Below the pieces are notes generated by a model, which saw only the letters and a program-made list of their open reading frames with translations, ran no database searches and was not told where the DNA came from. A stretch of DNA of 64,000 bases, taken from the NCBI GenBank assembly GCA_013178305.1, contig JABLXB010000008.1:1-64000 (forward strand). Direction: 5' to 3'. Below are positions 48,268 through 59,634 of the stretch, in pieces. Every line of letters starts with the position of its first letter. Position 1 is the first letter of the stretch. Source of the DNA: Bacillota bacterium. Lineage in GTDB: Bacteria > Bacillota > Sulfobacillia > JABLXB01. A program made the position numbers and the translations under genes.

Positions 48268-50349
48268 ATGCCGCGGGCGTACCCGCTTGAACGGACCAGG
48301 AACATCGGAATAATGGCCCACATCGATGCGGGCAAGACCACCACCACGGAGCGGATCCTCTTCTACACCGGCCGGGTTCACAGGATGGGAGAGGTGGACC
48401 AGGGCTCGGCGACCATGGACTGGATGGTCCAGGAGCAGGAGCGAGGGATAACGATCACCTCCGCCGCTACTACCTGTTTCTGGAAAGACCACCGGATTAA
48501 TATTATAGACACACCAGGCCACGTTGACTTTACGGTGGAGGTCGAACGCTCCCTCAGGGTGCTCGACGGCGCGATCGCGATATTCTGCGCCAGGAACGGC
48601 GTCGAGCCTCAGTCCGAGACGGTATGGCGCCAGGCGGACAGATACCACGTCCCCAGGATGGCCTACGTCAACAAGATGGACTCTGTCGGGGCCGACTTTT
48701 TCCGCGTCGTGGACATGATTGAGGAACGCCTCGGGATGAAGCCCGTCGCGGTGCAGATCCCGATCGGAGCCGAGGATTCGTTCAGGGGTGTCGTCGACGT
48801 CGTGACGATGAAGGCGACCACCTGGGCGGACGACCTGGGTACCCAGGTCGTCGAGGAAGAAATCCCCGCGGAACTCCGCGAGTTGGCGGAGGCGACCCGC
48901 ACGTCCGTGCTCGAGGCGGTTGCGGAGTTCGACGACCGCTTGATGGAGATCTACCTCGAGGGCGGCGAGATCTCGCCCGGCGACATACGCCGCGCCATAC
49001 GCAATGGGACGCTCGCCGCGAAGATTGTCCCCGTCCTGTGCGGAGCTTCCTTCAGGAACAAGGGAGTGCAGCCGCTACTCGACGCGGTCGTGGACTATCT
49101 CCCGTCTCCGCTCGACATCCCACCCGTCAAGGGCACGAACCCCGAAACCGGCGCCGAGGAAGAGCGCAGGCCGTCCGACGACGACCCGTTCTCCGCGCTG
49201 GCGTTCAAGATCGCGGTGGACCCGTACGTGGGCAAGCTCACATACGTCAGGGTATACTCCGGCGTGCTGTCGGCGGGGTCGTACGTGTACAACGCCACGC
49301 GCGGTAGGCGCGAGCGGGTCGCGCGACTCGTGATGATGCACGCGAACCGGCGCGAGGATGTGCCCGACATCCGCGCGGGTGATATTGCCGCGACCCTCGG
49401 GATGAAGGAAACGACCACCGGCGACACGCTCGCGGTGGATGCTCACCCGATCGTGCTCGAGGCCATGCATTTCCCGGTCCCGGTGATATCGGTGGCGATT
49501 GAGCCCCGCACCAAGGCGGACCAGGATAAGCTGGCGCTCGCGCTGGCAAGGCTCGCGGACGAGGATCCGACGTTCCGGACTCACACCGACCCCGAAACTG
49601 GCCAGACGCTGATATCGGGGATGGGCGAGCTTCACCTCGAGATCATCGTCGACAGGCTGCTTCGCGAGTTCGGGGCTGAGGCCGAGGTCGGAAAGCCGCA
49701 GGTCGCCTACAAGGAGACCGTCACCAGATCCGTGTCCGCCGAGGGCCGCTACGTGAAGCAGACCGGCGGGCGGGGCCAATACGGGCACGTGGAGGTCGAG
49801 GTCGAGCCGCTCAAGCGCGGCAGCGGCTTCGAGTTCGTCGATGCCGTGCAGGGCGGGGCCGTACCAAGAGAGTTCATCCCCGCCGTGGAGGCCGGCGTTC
49901 GTGAGGCGATGGAGAGCGGAGTGATCGCGGGGTATCCGGTCGTCGACGCGAGGGTAACGCTTACCGGCGGGTCGTACCACGAGGTTGACTCGTCCGAGGT
50001 GTCGTTCAAGATCGCCGGCTCGATGGCGTTCAAGAACGCCTGCCAGGATGCCAATCCCGTGCTCCTCGAGCCGATAATGGAGGCCGAGGTCGTGGTTCCG
50101 GAGGCATACGTGGGCGACGTCCTCGGGGACCTCAGCGCCCGGCGGGGCGAGGTCCAGGGCATAGAGCGACGTTCCGGTCTGCAGGCGATCCGCGCGCTGG
50201 TGCCGCTTGCGGAGATGTTCGGCTACGCAACCGACCTGCGTTCGAGGACTCAGGGGCGTGGCACGTACACCATGCAGTTCTCCCAGTACAGGGACGTGCC
50301 GCCCAACGTCAAGGAGCAGATCCTGCAGAATCTGTTGGGTATCGTGTAA
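48268..50349 (+). CDS. fusA: Elongation factor G (canonical)
   Basis: Translocase GTPase, 693 aa. It has the classical motifs HIDAGKT near 18-24, DTPGH with the catalytic histidine, and NKMDSVG near 139, followed by domain [15 protein letters not shown] and domain V. ATG 48268 is chosen because AAAGGAGGGG ends 5 nt before it; an ATG at 48235 has only a weak site. It differs from the EF-G-like gene at 6781, which lacks the G3 histidine. Confidence 0.97.
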   Translation: MPRAYPLERTRNIGIMAHIDAGKTTTTERILFYTGRVHRMGEVDQGSATMDWMVQEQERGITITSAATTCFWKDHRINIIDTPGHVDFTVEVERSLRVLDGAIAIFCARNGVEPQSETVWRQADRYHVPRMAYVNKMDSVGADFFRVVDMIEERLGMKPVAVQIPIGAEDSFRGVVDVVTMKATTWADDLGTQVVEEEIPAELRELAEATRTSVLEAVAEFDDRLMEIYLEGGEISPGDIRRAIRNGTLAAKIVPVLCGASFRNKGVQPLLDAVVDYLPSPLDIPPVKGTNPETGAEEERRPSDDDPFSALAFKIAVDPYVGKLTYVRVYSGVLSAGSYVYNATRGRRERVARLVMMHANRREDVPDIRAGDIAATLGMKETTTGDTLAVDAHPIVLEAMHFPVPVISVAIEPRTKADQDKLALALARLADEDPTFRTHTDPETGQTLISGMGELHLEIIVDRLLREFGAEAEVGKPQVAYKETVTRSVSAEGRYVKQTGGRGQYGHVEVEVEPLKRGSGFEFVDAVQGGAVPREFIPAVEAGVREAMESGVIAGYPVVDARVTLTGGSYHEVDSSEVSFKIAGSMAFKNACQDANPVLLEPIMEAEVVVPEAYVGDVLGDLSARRGEVQGIERRSGLQAIRALVPLAEMFGYATDLRSRTQGRGTYTMQFSQYRDVPPNVKEQILQNLLGIV

Positions 50350-50416
50350 TCCGGTAGGGGTTCCGGCAGTCTGTAAACCGTTTGATACAATCTTGATCCC
50401 AATCTACCACGGGTAA

Positions 50417-51639
50417 GGAGGATTTTCGAGATGGGCAAGAAGAGGTTTGAGAGGACGAAGCCGCACGTCAACGTAGGAACGATTGGACATATCGACCACG
50501 GGAAGACGACGCTGACGGCGTGCATCACGAAGGTTTTGGCGGGTGCAGGATTTGCTGAGTACACGCCGTTCGACCAGATAGACAAGGCGCCGGAGGAGAA
50601 GGCGCGGGGGATCACGATCGCGACTGCGCACGTTGAGTACGAGACTGCGGCGAGGCACTACGCGCACGTGGACTGCCCGGGTCACGCGGACTACATCAAG
50701 AACATGATTACTGGTGCGGCGCAGATGGACGGAGCGATCCTGGTGGTGAGCGCGGCTGACGGTCCGATGCCGCAGACGAGGGAGCACATACTGCTTGCGC
50801 ACCAGGTAGGCGTACCCACGATGGTGGTATTTTTGAACAAGGCTGACATGGTGGACGACCCCGAGCTATTGGAGCTTGTAGAGATTGAAGTGAGGGAGCT
50901 TCTGACGAAGTACCAGTTCCCCGGGGACGAGACTCCTGTGATAGCGGGTTCAGCGCTCAAGGCTCTGGAATGCGGATGTGGTAAGAGGGATTGTCCGTGG
51001 TGCGGGAAGATATGGGAGTTGATGGATGCGGTAGACAGGTACATTCCGACTCCTGTGAGGGATACTGAGAAGCCGTTCCTGATGGCGATAGAGGACGTAT
51101 TCACGATAACTGGTCGTGGGACAGTTGTGACGGGCAGGATAGAGCGCGGCCAGGTGAAGGTAGGGGACGAGATCGAGATAGTTGGGTTCATAGAGAGGCC
51201 GAAGAAGACTGTAGTGACGGGTGTAGAGATGTTCCGGAAGCTGCTGGACCAGGGACAGGCTGGGGACAACGTTGGGTGTTTGCTCCGGGGTATAGATAAG
51301 GACGAGGTATTCCGTGGGATGGTGCTGGCGAAGCCGGCGTCGATAAAGCCACACACGAAGTTCGACGCCGAGGTGTATGTGCTGACGAAGGAAGAAGGGG
51401 GGCGGCACACGCCGTTTTTCAACGGATACAGGCCGCAGTTCTACTTCAGGACGACGGACGTGACGGGCGTGGTTAAGTTGCCCGACGGAGTGGAGATGGT
51501 GATGCCTGGAGACAACATCCGGATGGAGCTCGAGTTGATCGCGCCGATAGCGATGGAGGAAGGCTTGAGGTTCGCGATCCGCGAGGGCGGCAGGACGGTT
51601 GGAGCGGGGGTTGTCACCAAGATCAACGAGTGACCAGCC
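50417..51639 (+). repeat. Direct repeat, copy 2 (tuf2)
   Basis: This segment appears identical to 29350-30572 over 1,223 bp, from the ribosome site GGAGGA to 6 nt after the stop. Upstream and downstream sequences then diverge at once. Confidence 0.9.
50431..51633 (+). CDS. tuf: Elongation factor Tu (copy 2)
   Basis: A 400-aa EF-Tu that appears identical to copy 1 in protein and gene, including the cysteine cluster 181/183/188/191. This copy is in the classical str-operon place after fusA and before rpsJ. AAGGAGGA precedes ATG by 8 nt. Its codon use differs from fusA and rpsJ on either side. Confidence 0.97.
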   Translation: MGKKRFERTKPHVNVGTIGHIDHGKTTLTACITKVLAGAGFAEYTPFDQIDKAPEEKARGITIATAHVEYETAARHYAHVDCPGHADYIKNMITGAAQMDGAILVVSAADGPMPQTREHILLAHQVGVPTMVVFLNKADMVDDPELLELVEIEVRELLTKYQFPGDETPVIAGSALKALECGCGKRDCPWCGKIWELMDAVDRYIPTPVRDTEKPFLMAIEDVFTITGRGTVVTGRIERGQVKVGDEIEIVGFIERPKKTVVTGVEMFRKLLDQGQAGDNVGCLLRGIDKDEVFRGMVLAKPASIKPHTKFDAEVYVLTKEEGGRHTPFFNGYRPQFYFRTTDVTGVVKLPDGVEMVMPGDNIRMELELIAPIAMEEGLRFAIREGGRTVGAGVVTKINE

Positions 51640-51660
51640 ACGTAGCGAGGAGGGGAATTG

Positions 51661-51969
51661 ATGCCTGCCCAAAAGATCAGGATCCGCCTCAGGGCGTTTG
51701 ACCATAAGATCCTCGACCGCTCGGCGGAGAGGATAGTGGACACCGCGAAACGTACCGGCGCCTCGGTTTCGGGCCCGGTGCCGCTCCCGACGGAGAAGAG
51801 CGTGTACACGATCCTGGTCGCGCCCAACGGCGAGAAGGACATTCGCGAGCAGTTCGAGATGCGGATTCACAAGCGCCTGATAGATATAGTCGAACCGACG
51901 TCCAAGACGGTGGACGCCCTCATGCGGCTGGATCTGCCGGCAGGGGTTGATATCGAGATCAAGCTCTAG
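51661..51969 (+). CDS. rpsJ: Ribosomal protein S10
   Basis: A 102-aa small-subunit protein, also the NusE antitermination partner. It has [15 protein letters not shown] and [18 protein letters not shown] 51661 follows AGGAGGGG; a TTG lies one codon earlier. It opens the S10 cluster 28 nt after tuf2, with no separate promoter seen. Confidence 0.97.
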   Translation: MPAQKIRIRLRAFDHKILDRSAERIVDTAKRTGASVSGPVPLPTEKSVYTILVAPNGEKDIREQFEMRIHKRLIDIVEPTSKTVDALMRLDLPAGVDIEIKL

Positions 51970-52007
51970 GTCGGGCGGATACCAGGTTACTGAGGGAGGT
52001 GGACTCG

Positions 52008-52637
52008 ATGCGGAAGGGAATCATTGGCCGTAAACTCGGCATGACCCAGGTGTTCGACGACAAAGGGGTGCTCATCCCCGTGACGGTCGTCGAAGCCGGG
52101 CCGTGCGTGATCGTACAGAAGAAGACGGTCGAGAGCGACGGGTACCAGGCGCTCCAGGTCGGGTTCGGGCCCGCACGCGAGAAGTCGCTGCGCAAGCCGG
52201 TCAAGGGGCACTTTGCGAAGGCGAGGGTACCCCTGGCGAGGCGCCTGCGCGAGCTCAGGCTCGACAAGGTGGACGGGTACGAGGTCGGCAGCGAGATCAA
52301 GGCCGACATATTCTCGGCCGGCGAACTCGTGGACGTGATAGGCCTCACCAAGGGCCGTGGCTTCGCCGGCGGCGTCAAGAGGTGGGGGTTCCACCGCGGG
52401 CCGATGGCCCACGGCTCCAAGTACCACCGCGGACCCGGTTCGCTCCAGTCCCGTAAAGCCGCCCGCGTATTCAAGGGCAGGCTCATGCCGGGCAGGTACG
52501 GCCAGGAGCGCGTGACGATCCAGAATCTCAGGGTCGTGAAGATCGATCCTGACAGGAACCTCATGTTGATACGGGGCGCGATCCCCGGGGCTAACGGCTC
52601 CCTGGTCACGATCAAGAATGCCGTGAAGGCCTCGTAG
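52008..52637 (+). CDS. rplC: Ribosomal protein L3
   Basis: A 209-aa protein near the peptidyl-transferase centre. It starts MRKGIIGRKLGMTQVF and has GLTKGRGFAGGVKRWGFHRGPMAHGS near 110. ATG 52008 is set by GAGGGAGGT (51992-52000); a GTG at 51999 overlaps that site and is rejected. Confidence 0.97.
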   Translation: MRKGIIGRKLGMTQVFDDKGVLIPVTVVEAGPCVIVQKKTVESDGYQALQVGFGPAREKSLRKPVKGHFAKARVPLARRLRELRLDKVDGYEVGSEIKADIFSAGELVDVIGLTKGRGFAGGVKRWGFHRGPMAHGSKYHRGPGSLQSRKAARVFKGRLMPGRYGQERVTIQNLRVVKIDPDRNLMLIRGAIPGANGSLVTIKNAVKAS

Positions 52638-52653
52638 AGGGGAGGGACCAGGA

Positions 52654-53286
52654 GTGCCTAAGGTCGACGTTGTGAATGTAACCGGCGCAAAAGTCGGCGA
52701 GATGGATCTGAACGATTCGGTGTTCGGGGTCGAGGAAAACGAGCACCTGATGCACATGGCTGTCAGGATGCACCTCGACAACTCCCGCGTGGGGACTGCG
52801 GATACGAAGACCCGCGCGGAGGTCGACGGTGGCGGCCGGAAACCGTGGAGGCAGAAGGGGACCGGTCGCGCGAGACAGGGGACTATTCGTTCCCCGCTCT
52901 GGCGCAAGGGCGGTGTCGTGTTCGGCCCGCACCCGAGGGATTTTGGGTTCGAGATGCCGAGGAAGCAGAGGAGACTCGCTTTGAAGTCGGCGCTGTCGTC
53001 GAAGCTCCGTTCGGGGGAGATCATCGTGTTGGACGAGCTTCGCCTGAGCGAGCCCAGGACCAGAGAGATGGTCAAGGTGCTTTCGAACCTGAACGTAGGG
53101 GGGCGTACCGCTCTGGTGGTTACCGCGGCTCCCGACGAAAGCGTCTCGAGGTCTTCGAGGAACATAGCCGGAGTCACCACATCGACGGCGCAAAACCTTA
53201 ACGTGTACGACGTCCTCGCTCACGAGAAGGTCGTTCTCACAAAGGACGCCGCCAAACGCGTCGAGGAGGTGCTCGGCACGCCATGA
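52654..53286 (+). CDS. rplD: Ribosomal protein L4
   Basis: A 210-aa protein with an exit-tunnel extension (KPWRQKGTGRARQGTIRSPLWRKGGVVFGP near 66-95). GTG 52654 has the purine-rich GGAGGGACCAGGA before it. It overlaps rplW by 4 nt (ATGA). Confidence 0.97.
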   Translation: MPKVDVVNVTGAKVGEMDLNDSVFGVEENEHLMHMAVRMHLDNSRVGTADTKTRAEVDGGGRKPWRQKGTGRARQGTIRSPLWRKGGVVFGPHPRDFGFEMPRKQRRLALKSALSSKLRSGEIIVLDELRLSEPRTREMVKVLSNLNVGGRTALVVTAAPDESVSRSSRNIAGVTTSTAQNLNVYDVLAHEKVVLTKDAAKRVEEVLGTP

Positions 53287-53567
53287 CGGCGAGAGACATA
53301 ATCATCCGGCCGATAGTGACTGAGAAGAGCAACACCGCGATGGGCCACTCGATTTACACGTTCGTCGTGGCCGAGAGGGCCAACAAGACCCAGATCAGGG
53401 ACGCGGTGGAAGAGATATTCAAGGTCAAGGTGAAGGCCGTCAACACAATGCGGATGCTGGGCAAGGTCAGAAGGATGGGCGTCCACAGCGGGCGGCGGCC
53501 CAACTGGAAGAAAGCCATGGTGACCCTCGAGGAAGGCCAGAAGATACAGTTCTTCGAGGGCATGTAA
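53283..53567 (+). CDS. rplW: Ribosomal protein L23
   Basis: A 94-aa protein at the tunnel exit, where trigger factor and SRP dock. It has IIIRPIVTEKSN at the start and ANKTQIRDAVEEIFKVKV. The start overlaps the stop of rplD. Confidence 0.97.
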   Translation: MTARDIIIRPIVTEKSNTAMGHSIYTFVVAERANKTQIRDAVEEIFKVKVKAVNTMRMLGKVRRMGVHSGRRPNWKKAMVTLEEGQKIQFFEGM

Positions 53568-53596
53568 GCGACTTGCTCGCTGGGAGGTAGTCGCAG

Positions 53597-54424
53597 ATGG
53601 GTGTGAAATCGTTCAAGCCGACGTCCCCCGGCATCAGGGGGATGACGGTCAGCACATTTGAAGAGATAACCAGGACCAGGCCCGAGCGGTCGCTTATCGC
53701 CAATCTCAAGAAGCATGCAGGCCGCAACGCGCGCGGCAAGATCACCGTCCGTCACCAGGGGGGCGGCTCGAGGCGGGCGTACCGCATCGTCGACTTCCGC
53801 CGCGACAAGGACGGGATTCCTGCCAAAGTGGCGACGATCGAGTACGACCCGAACCGCTCGGCGAGGATCGCGCTGCTTCACTACGCCGACGGCGAGAAGC
53901 GCTACATCCTCGCGCCGGTGGGCGTGGCGGTGGGCGATACACTTCTCTCGGGGCCGGACGCCGACATAAAGGCCGGCAACAACCTGCCCCTGAGGAACAT
54001 CCCGACCGGCACGATGGTGCATCATATCGAGCTGCAACCGGGAAAGGGCGCCCAGATCGCCCGCGCGGCGGGCGTCAGCGCGCAGATAATGGCGAAGGAA
54101 GGACCGCACGCCTTGCTCAGGATGCCGTCAGGCGAGCAAAGGCTGGTCAGCCTCGATTGCAGGGCGACCATAGGCCAGGTCGGCAACGTGGAGCATGAGA
54201 ACATCTCGATAGGCAAGGCAGGGCGGAGCCGCTGGATGGGCAAGCGGCCGGCGGTGCGCGGGGTCGTCATGAACCCCGTAGACCACCCGCACGGCGGCGG
54301 CGAGGGCAAGTCGCCGATCGGGCGCAAGCACCCCGTTACGCCGTGGGGCAAGCCGACGCTGGGTTATAAGACGCGGAAGAAGCGCAAGCCGTCCGACATC
54401 TACATCGTCAAGCGGCGGAAGTAA
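53597..54424 (+). CDS. rplB: Ribosomal protein L2
   Basis: A 275-aa protein of the peptidyl-transferase region. It has the late block [20 protein letters not shown] near 222-241 with the conserved histidine, and a basic end ([12 protein letters not shown]). GGGAGGT precedes ATG. Confidence 0.97.
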   Translation: MGVKSFKPTSPGIRGMTVSTFEEITRTRPERSLIANLKKHAGRNARGKITVRHQGGGSRRAYRIVDFRRDKDGIPAKVATIEYDPNRSARIALLHYADGEKRYILAPVGVAVGDTLLSGPDADIKAGNNLPLRNIPTGTMVHHIELQPGKGAQIARAAGVSAQIMAKEGPHALLRMPSGEQRLVSLDCRATIGQVGNVEHENISIGKAGRSRWMGKRPAVRGVVMNPVDHPHGGGEGKSPIGRKHPVTPWGKPTLGYKTRKKRKPSDIYIVKRRK

Positions 54425-54440
54425 GAAGGGAGGCCTGTGA

Positions 54441-54725
54441 ATGTCCAGGTCCGTCAAGAAGGGGCCGTTTGTGGACGAGAAGCTGCACGCTCGAGTCAAG
54501 GCCATGAACGCGAAGGGCGACAAGAGGGTCATCCGCACGTGGTCCAGGGATTCGACCATTATCCCCGACATGGTCGGGCACACCATAGCGGTATACGACG
54601 GGCGGAAGCACGTCCCCGTGTACATCACTGAGGAAATGATCGGTCACAAGCTGGGAGAGTTCGCTCCCACGCGCACCTTCCGCGGTCACGGTGCTCACAC
54701 GGAGCGGTCGACCGCGTTGAAGTGA
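54441..54725 (+). CDS. rpsS: Ribosomal protein S19
   Basis: A 94-aa protein in the small-subunit head. It starts [15 protein letters not shown] and has [24 protein letters not shown]. It is 16 nt after rplB with GGGAGG upstream. Confidence 0.97.
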   Translation: MSRSVKKGPFVDEKLHARVKAMNAKGDKRVIRTWSRDSTIIPDMVGHTIAVYDGRKHVPVYITEEMIGHKLGEFAPTRTFRGHGAHTERSTALK

Positions 54726-54745
54726 CCTTAGGGAGGGGTCTTTCG

Positions 54746-55105
54746 GTGGAGACGGGTTCGGCCGGAGCAAGAGCGGTGGCCAGGCACATCCGCATATCGC
54801 CGACGAAGGTCAGGATAGTCGCGAACCTGATCAAGGGCAAGAAAGTGGATGAGGCTTTCGCAATACTGCGCTTCACGCCCAAGAGGGCTTCGGTGATCAT
54901 AAGTAAGGTGCTCAAGTCGGCGGTTGCCAACGCTGAGAACAACTTCGAAATGAACGGGAAGAACCTCTACGTCGCTGAGGCGATAGTCGACCAGGGCCCG
55001 ACCTGGAAGCGGTATCAACCCCGGCAGAGGGGGCAGGCTTTCCCGATTCTCAAACGTACCAGCCACATCACCGTGGTTGTCAAGGAGAGAAAGGAGGGGA
55101 AGTAA
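54746..55105 (+). CDS. rplV: Ribosomal protein L22
   Basis: A 119-aa tunnel protein. It has [20 protein letters not shown] near the N-terminus and [21 protein letters not shown] near the end. GTG 54746 is used because GGGAGGGG (54731-54738) lies 7 nt upstream. Its stop shares one base with the rpsC start. Confidence 0.96.
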   Translation: METGSAGARAVARHIRISPTKVRIVANLIKGKKVDEAFAILRFTPKRASVIISKVLKSAVANAENNFEMNGKNLYVAEAIVDQGPTWKRYQPRQRGQAFPILKRTSHITVVVKERKEGK

Positions 55106-55788
55106 TGGGCCAGAAGGTCCATCCAAAGGGACTCAGGATAGGCATCATCAAGGATTGGGACGCAAAGTGGTTCGCGGATAAGAAGGAGTTTCCGTCCATC
55201 CTCATGGAAGACGTGAAGATCCGCGAGTTCTTGAAGAAGAAGCTTTACATCACGGGCGTGTCTCGGATTGAGATAGAAAGGGCGGCCAACAGGCTGAAGG
55301 TCACCATCTACACGGCCAAACCCGGTATGGTCATCGGCCGCGGCGGGGCCGGCGTGGAGGACATCAGGAAGCAGGTTGAAGCCCTGACAGGCAAACAGGT
55401 CGCCCTCAACATCGTCGAGGTCAAGTCGCCCGAAACGGATGCTCAGCTCGTGGCCGAGAACGTCGCGCAGCAGCTCGAGAAGAGGATATCGTTCAGAAGG
55501 GCCATGAAGCAGGCGATATCCAGGGCGATGAGGCTCGGGGCCAGGGGCTGCAAGGTGAGGATCTCGGGACGTCTCGGCGGCGCCGAAATGGCGCGTAGGG
55601 AGAGGGATGTCGAGGGCACGGTCCCGCTCCACACCCTGAGAGCCGACATAGACTACGGCTTCGCGGAAGCGACGACGACTTACGGCAAGATCGGCATCAA
55701 GGTGTGGATATACAAGGGCGAAGTCCTTCCGGCGGCGCCCCGCAGAGACAAGGAGAAGCCCAAGGCGGCGGTTGAGGGAGGAGAGTAA
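55105..55788 (+). CDS. rpsC: Ribosomal protein S3
   Basis: A 227-aa mRNA-entry protein with a KH domain ([17 protein letters not shown] near 74) and the C-terminal block [19 protein letters not shown] couples it to rplV. Confidence 0.97.
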   Translation: MGQKVHPKGLRIGIIKDWDAKWFADKKEFPSILMEDVKIREFLKKKLYITGVSRIEIERAANRLKVTIYTAKPGMVIGRGGAGVEDIRKQVEALTGKQVALNIVEVKSPETDAQLVAENVAQQLEKRISFRRAMKQAISRAMRLGARGCKVRISGRLGGAEMARRERDVEGTVPLHTLRADIDYGFAEATTTYGKIGIKVWIYKGEVLPAAPRRDKEKPKAAVEGGE

Positions 55789-55791
55789 CCC

Positions 55792-56226
55792 ATGTTGATG
55801 CCCAAGAGGGTCAAGTACCGGAAGCAGCACCGCGGGCGCATGACCGGAAAGGCCTACAGGGGTTCGGAAGTGCTTTACGGCGAGTACGGCCTGCAGGCTC
55901 TCGAGCCGGCGTGGGTTTCCGATCGCCAGATTGAGGCAGCGCGTGTGGCCCTGACCAGGTATATCAAGAGGGGCGGGAAGGTCTGGATCAAAATATTCCC
56001 CGACAAGCCCGTTACCCAGAAGCCTGCCGAAACCCGGATGGGCTCCGGCAAGGGCAACCCCGAATTTTGGGTCGCCGTGGTGAAGCCGGGCCGCGTGCTG
56101 TTCGAACTTGCCGGGGTTAGCGAAGATGTCGCGAGGGAGGCCATGAGGCTTGCCGCGTTCAAGCTGCCCTTGAAGACGCGCTTCGTGAAGCGCGAGGAAG
56201 TGGGTGGTGAAGCGAATGAAGGCTAA
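55792..56226 (+). CDS. rplP: Ribosomal protein L16
   Basis: A 144-aa protein near the A-site tRNA. It begins [17 protein letters not shown] and has [30 protein letters not shown] precedes ATG 55792. It overlaps rpmC by 11 nt. Confidence 0.97.
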   Translation: MLMPKRVKYRKQHRGRMTGKAYRGSEVLYGEYGLQALEPAWVSDRQIEAARVALTRYIKRGGKVWIKIFPDKPVTQKPAETRMGSGKGNPEFWVAVVKPGRVLFELAGVSEDVAREAMRLAAFKLPLKTRFVKREEVGGEANEG

Positions 56227-56425
56227 GGATCTTCGCGATATGGAGGGCGCCGAGCTGGCCAAGAAGCTCGAAGGCCTCAAGGAGGAATTGTTTAACCTGC
56301 GGTTTCAGCTGGCCACAAACCAGCTCGAAAACCCGATGAGGATCAGGGAAGTCCGTCGCGACATCGCAAAGATCAAGACGATCCTCAGGGAGCGGGAACT
56401 CCAGGCCGGCCGGGCCAGGGCATAG
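56216..56425 (+). CDS. rpmC: Ribosomal protein L29
   Basis: A 69-aa helical protein at the tunnel exit: MKAKDLRDM and [20 protein letters not shown] 56216 fits the family start, with GGGTGG 8 nt upstream inside rplP. Confidence 0.95.
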   Translation: MKAKDLRDMEGAELAKKLEGLKEELFNLRFQLATNQLENPMRIREVRRDIAKIKTILRERELQAGRARA

Positions 56426-56442
56426 AACAGGGGGACGCTGAC

Positions 56443-56703
56443 ATGGAAGAGAGGCGGGGAGCGAGGAAGGTAAGGGTGGGGACGGTCGTGTCCGACAAGA
56501 TGGACAAGACAGTCGTGGTCGCCATTGAAAGGTTCACGTCCCACCCATTGTACGGGCGCCGCCTTAAGGTTACCAAGAAGCTGAAGGCACACGATGAAAC
56601 GAACGACTGCAAGGTCGGCGACAAGGTGAGAGTGATGGAAACGCGACCGCTCTCCAGGGAGAAGCGGTGGCGCGTGGTAGAGGTGCTCGAGCGAGCCAAG
56701 TAA
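56443..56703 (+). CDS. rpsQ: Ribosomal protein S17
   Basis: An 86-aa OB-fold protein: [19 protein letters not shown] and [22 protein letters not shown]. It follows rpmC by 17 nt. Confidence 0.97.
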   Translation: MEERRGARKVRVGTVVSDKMDKTVVVAIERFTSHPLYGRRLKVTKKLKAHDETNDCKVGDKVRVMETRPLSREKRWRVVEVLERAK

Positions 56704-56737
56704 CCGGAAGGCCGGCGATCGAGGGGAGGTTACGGGC

Positions 56738-57106
56738 GTGATACAGAGTTACACCAGGCTGACGGTTGCCGACAACACCGGGGCCAAGAAGATCATGTGT
56801 ATCAGGGTGCTCGGCGGGCATTATCGCAGGTATGCCAACATCGGCGATGTGATCGTGGCGTCGGTGAAGGAGTCGACCCCCGGCGGAGTAGTCAAGAAGG
56901 GCGACGTCGTGAAGGCTGTCATCGTGAGGTCCAGGAAGGGCCTCAGGCGCCCGGACGGGTCGTACATCAAGTTCGACGAGAACGCCGCCGTCATACTGAA
57001 GGACGACAAGGAGCCAAGAGGTACCCGCATATTCGGACCCGTGGCGAGGGAATTGCGTGAGAGGGAATTCATGAAGATCATATCCCTCGCGCCCGAGGTG
57101 CTCTAG
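56738..57106 (+). CDS. rplN: Ribosomal protein L14
   Basis: A 122-aa interface protein: [22 protein letters not shown] and the end [17 protein letters not shown] 56738 follows GAGGGGAGGT by 7 nt. Confidence 0.97.
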   Translation: MIQSYTRLTVADNTGAKKIMCIRVLGGHYRRYANIGDVIVASVKESTPGGVVKKGDVVKAVIVRSRKGLRRPDGSYIKFDENAAVILKDDKEPRGTRIFGPVARELREREFMKIISLAPEVL

Positions 57107-57118
57107 GGAGGTATCCCG

Positions 57119-57442
57119 ATGGAACGGGAACGGATTCACGTAAAGAGCGGCGATACGGTGTACGTCACCGCGGGGAAGTACAAGGGTAAGAAGGGGAAGG
57201 TTCTGAAGGTGATCCCGGATAAAGGCGCCGTCGTGGTTGAGGGCGTTAACATAGTCAAGAAGCATCAGAAACCTACCCAGAAGGTCATGCAGGGCGGAAT
57301 CATCGAGAAGGAAGCGCCGTTTCCCAGCTCCAAGGTCATGTGGGTTTGCCCTCGGTGCGGAAAGCCGTCCAGGGTGGGCAACAAGGTGCTTGAGGCCGGC
57401 AAGACCGCCAGGGTCTGCAAGCAGTGCGGCGAGGTAGTATAG
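57119..57442 (+). CDS. rplX: Ribosomal protein L24
   Basis: A 107-aa protein with a KOW motif (VTAGKYKGKKGKVLKVIPDKGAV). Its C-terminus carries two CxxC pairs, CPRC near 77 and CKQC near 101, so this is a potentially zinc-binding L24; many L24 proteins lack these cysteines. ATG 57119 follows AGGGAGGT. Confidence 0.95.
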   Translation: MERERIHVKSGDTVYVTAGKYKGKKGKVLKVIPDKGAVVVEGVNIVKKHQKPTQKVMQGGIIEKEAPFPSSKVMWVCPRCGKPSRVGNKVLEAGKTARVCKQCGEVV

Positions 57443-57485
57443 GCGGTAACGCAGGCAGGCCGGAGGCTCGAAAGGAGGTACGGAA

Positions 57486-58025
57486 GTGGCGTACCTGAAG
57501 GACAAGTACGTTAATGAAATCGTCCCGCAAATGATGAAGACATTCGAGTACAAGAACCGCCTCGAGGTGCCGAAAGTCAAGAAGGTCGTCCTTAACATGG
57601 GCGTGGGCGACGCCATCCAGAACCCGAAGGCGCTCGACGCCGCCGCGGCCGACCTGGCCGCCATCACGGGGCAGAAGCCGGTGATCACGCGCGCGAAGAA
57701 GTCCATCGCGGCATTCAAGCTCAGGGCCGGGATGTCAATAGGCTGCAAGGTCACCCTTCGCGGCGAGCGGATGTACGATTTCCTTGCGAAGTTGTTCCAC
57801 GTCGCGCTCCCGAGGGTGAGGGATTTTCGCGGGGTTTCGTCCAAGGGGTTCGATGGCCGTGGTAACTACTCGCTCGGTCTCAAGGAGCAGCTCATATTCC
57901 CCGAGATCGACTACGACAAGGTGGAGAAGATCAGGGGAATGGACGTCGTCATAGTCACGAGCGCGAAGACGGATGAGGAGGCCCACCAGCTCTTGAAGCT
58001 GATGGGGCTGCCGTTGAAGGATTGA
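57486..58025 (+). CDS. rplE: Ribosomal protein L5
   Basis: A 179-aa 5S rRNA-binding protein: [28 protein letters not shown] and the end [18 protein letters not shown] 57486 follows AAAGGAGGT. Confidence 0.97.
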   Translation: MAYLKDKYVNEIVPQMMKTFEYKNRLEVPKVKKVVLNMGVGDAIQNPKALDAAAADLAAITGQKPVITRAKKSIAAFKLRAGMSIGCKVTLRGERMYDFLAKLFHVALPRVRDFRGVSSKGFDGRGNYSLGLKEQLIFPEIDYDKVEKIRGMDVVIVTSAKTDEEAHQLLKLMGLPLKD

Positions 58026-58037
58026 GGAGGGAAAGCG

Positions 58038-58223
58038 TTGGCCACTAAGGCGAAGGTTGAGGCCACCAAGCGGGAGCCCAAGTTCATCGTCAGAAAGCAC
58101 AACAGGTGTAAGCTGTGCGGTCGCCCTCACGCGTACATGAGGCACTTCGGCATCTGCAGGCTGTGCTTCAGGCGCATGGCGCACCGGGGCGAGATCCCGG
58201 GCATCACCAAGGCGAGCTGGTAA
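58038..58223 (+). CDS. rpsN: Ribosomal protein S14, zinc-binding type
   Basis: A 61-aa C+ form with CKLC and CRLC pairs ([23 protein letters not shown]). TTG 58038 follows GAGGAGGGAAA. It is in its normal place between rplE and rpsH. Confidence 0.96.
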   Translation: MATKAKVEATKREPKFIVRKHNRCKLCGRPHAYMRHFGICRLCFRRMAHRGEIPGITKASW

Positions 58224-58260
58224 GCTTGGCGGCCCCGCCGGAGGGGAAGGGGGTTTCAAG

Positions 58261-58653
58261 ATGACTGATCCTATTGCGGATATGCTCACCAGGGTACGGA
58301 ACGCCGTCATGGTCAACCATGATCAGCTCGAGGTGCCTGGTTCTAAAGTCAAGAGAGAGATTGCCCAGATACTGAAAGAAGAGGGCTTTATCAGGGATTA
58401 CGACTGGATAGATGACGGAAAGCAGGGCGTAATCAAGATATACCTCAAGTACGGGCCCAGCAAGACCAGGGTAATCACCGGGCTGAAGAGGATTTCTAAA
58501 CCCGGGTTGCGGGTTTACGCGCAGCACGACGCGGTGCCCAAGGTCCTGGGAGGTCTCGGACTTGCCATCCTGTCCACCTCTAGGGGCATCATGACCGACA
58601 AGAGGGCGCGGAAGGAAGGCGTCGGGGGAGAGGTCCTCTGCTACATCTGGTAA
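58261..58653 (+). CDS. rpsH: Ribosomal protein S8
   Basis: A 130-aa protein that organises the 16S central domain: [15 protein letters not shown] at the start and [31 protein letters not shown] at the end. GGGAAGGGGG precedes ATG. Confidence 0.97.
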   Translation: MTDPIADMLTRVRNAVMVNHDQLEVPGSKVKREIAQILKEEGFIRDYDWIDDGKQGVIKIYLKYGPSKTRVITGLKRISKPGLRVYAQHDAVPKVLGGLGLAILSTSRGIMTDKRARKEGVGGEVLCYIW

Positions 58654-58692
58654 TCCCTCATAGCAGCGGCACGGCGAGGAGGTGGACGTAGT

Positions 58693-59232
58693 ATGTCGAG
58701 ACTGGGTCGTCTCCCGGTAGCCATACCGGCGGGCGTTCAGATAAGCGTCGATGGGAACGTGGTCAAGGTAAAGGGCCCGAAGGGCGAGCTGTCGAGGCAG
58801 TTGCACGAATCGATGAAGGTGACCGTGAACGACGGGTCGATCCTGGTCGAGAGGCCCTCGGACGAGAAGATCCACAAGTCGCTTCACGGGCTGACCCGCG
58901 CCCTCATATCCAACATGATCACGGGCGTCACCAAGGGGTACGATAAGTCGCTCGAGCTGGTCGGCGTCGGTTACAGGGCGTCGAAGTCGGGTAAGAAGAT
59001 CGTCATCACCGTGGGTTTCTCGCACCCCGTCGAGATCGACCCGCCTGAGGGAATAGAGTTCGATGTCCCCAACCCAACGCTGATCGTGGTCAGGGGGCGG
59101 GACAAGGAAGCGGTCGGGCAGATGGCCGCTTCCATCAGGGACGTCAGGCCGCCCGAGCCTTACCAGGGCAAGGGCATCAGATACGCGGGCGAGAAGGTCC
59201 GCCGCAAGGCGGGCAAGGCCGGCAAGAAGTAG
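58693..59232 (+). CDS. rplF: Ribosomal protein L6
   Basis: A 179-aa protein near the sarcin-ricin loop: [14 protein letters not shown] and the C-terminal [32 protein letters not shown] precedes ATG. Confidence 0.97.
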   Translation: MSRLGRLPVAIPAGVQISVDGNVVKVKGPKGELSRQLHESMKVTVNDGSILVERPSDEKIHKSLHGLTRALISNMITGVTKGYDKSLELVGVGYRASKSGKKIVITVGFSHPVEIDPPEGIEFDVPNPTLIVVRGRDKEAVGQMAASIRDVRPPEPYQGKGIRYAGEKVRRKAGKAGKK

Positions 59233-59248
59233 CTCGGGGGTGCTTCAA

Positions 59249-59617
59249 GTGCTCGATTCAAACAGCAAGCGCGCAGGAAGAATTCGGCGGCACCTCAGGG
59301 TGCGCAAGCGCATGTCCGGCGCACCTGAGCGTCCGAGGCTGTCCGTATTCAGGAGCCTCAAGCATATATACGCCCAGATCATCACGGACTTCGACGGCCG
59401 AACGCTGGTTCAGGCGTCAAGCGCGGACCCGGAGATGAAGGCCAGGGTCAAGCACGGCGGTAACCTGGCCGCCGCGAAGATGGTCGGCGAGCTGGTGGCC
59501 AGAAGGGCCCTGGACAAGGGCATCAAGTCGGTCGTGTTCGACCGTGGAGGGTACCTGTACCACGGCCGCGTTAAAGCGCTCGCCGAGGCCGCCCGAGAGG
59601 CGGGGCTCGAGTTCTGA
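59249..59617 (+). CDS. rplR: Ribosomal protein L18
   Basis: A 122-aa 5S rRNA-binding protein: [31 protein letters not shown] and [27 protein letters not shown] 59249 is preferred over GTG 59240 because GGGGG(TG) lies 7 nt before it. Confidence 0.95.
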   Translation: MLDSNSKRAGRIRRHLRVRKRMSGAPERPRLSVFRSLKHIYAQIITDFDGRTLVQASSADPEMKARVKHGGNLAAAKMVGELVARRALDKGIKSVVFDRGGYLYHGRVKALAEAAREAGLEF

Positions 59618-59634
59618 GTAAGGGAGGGGAATAG

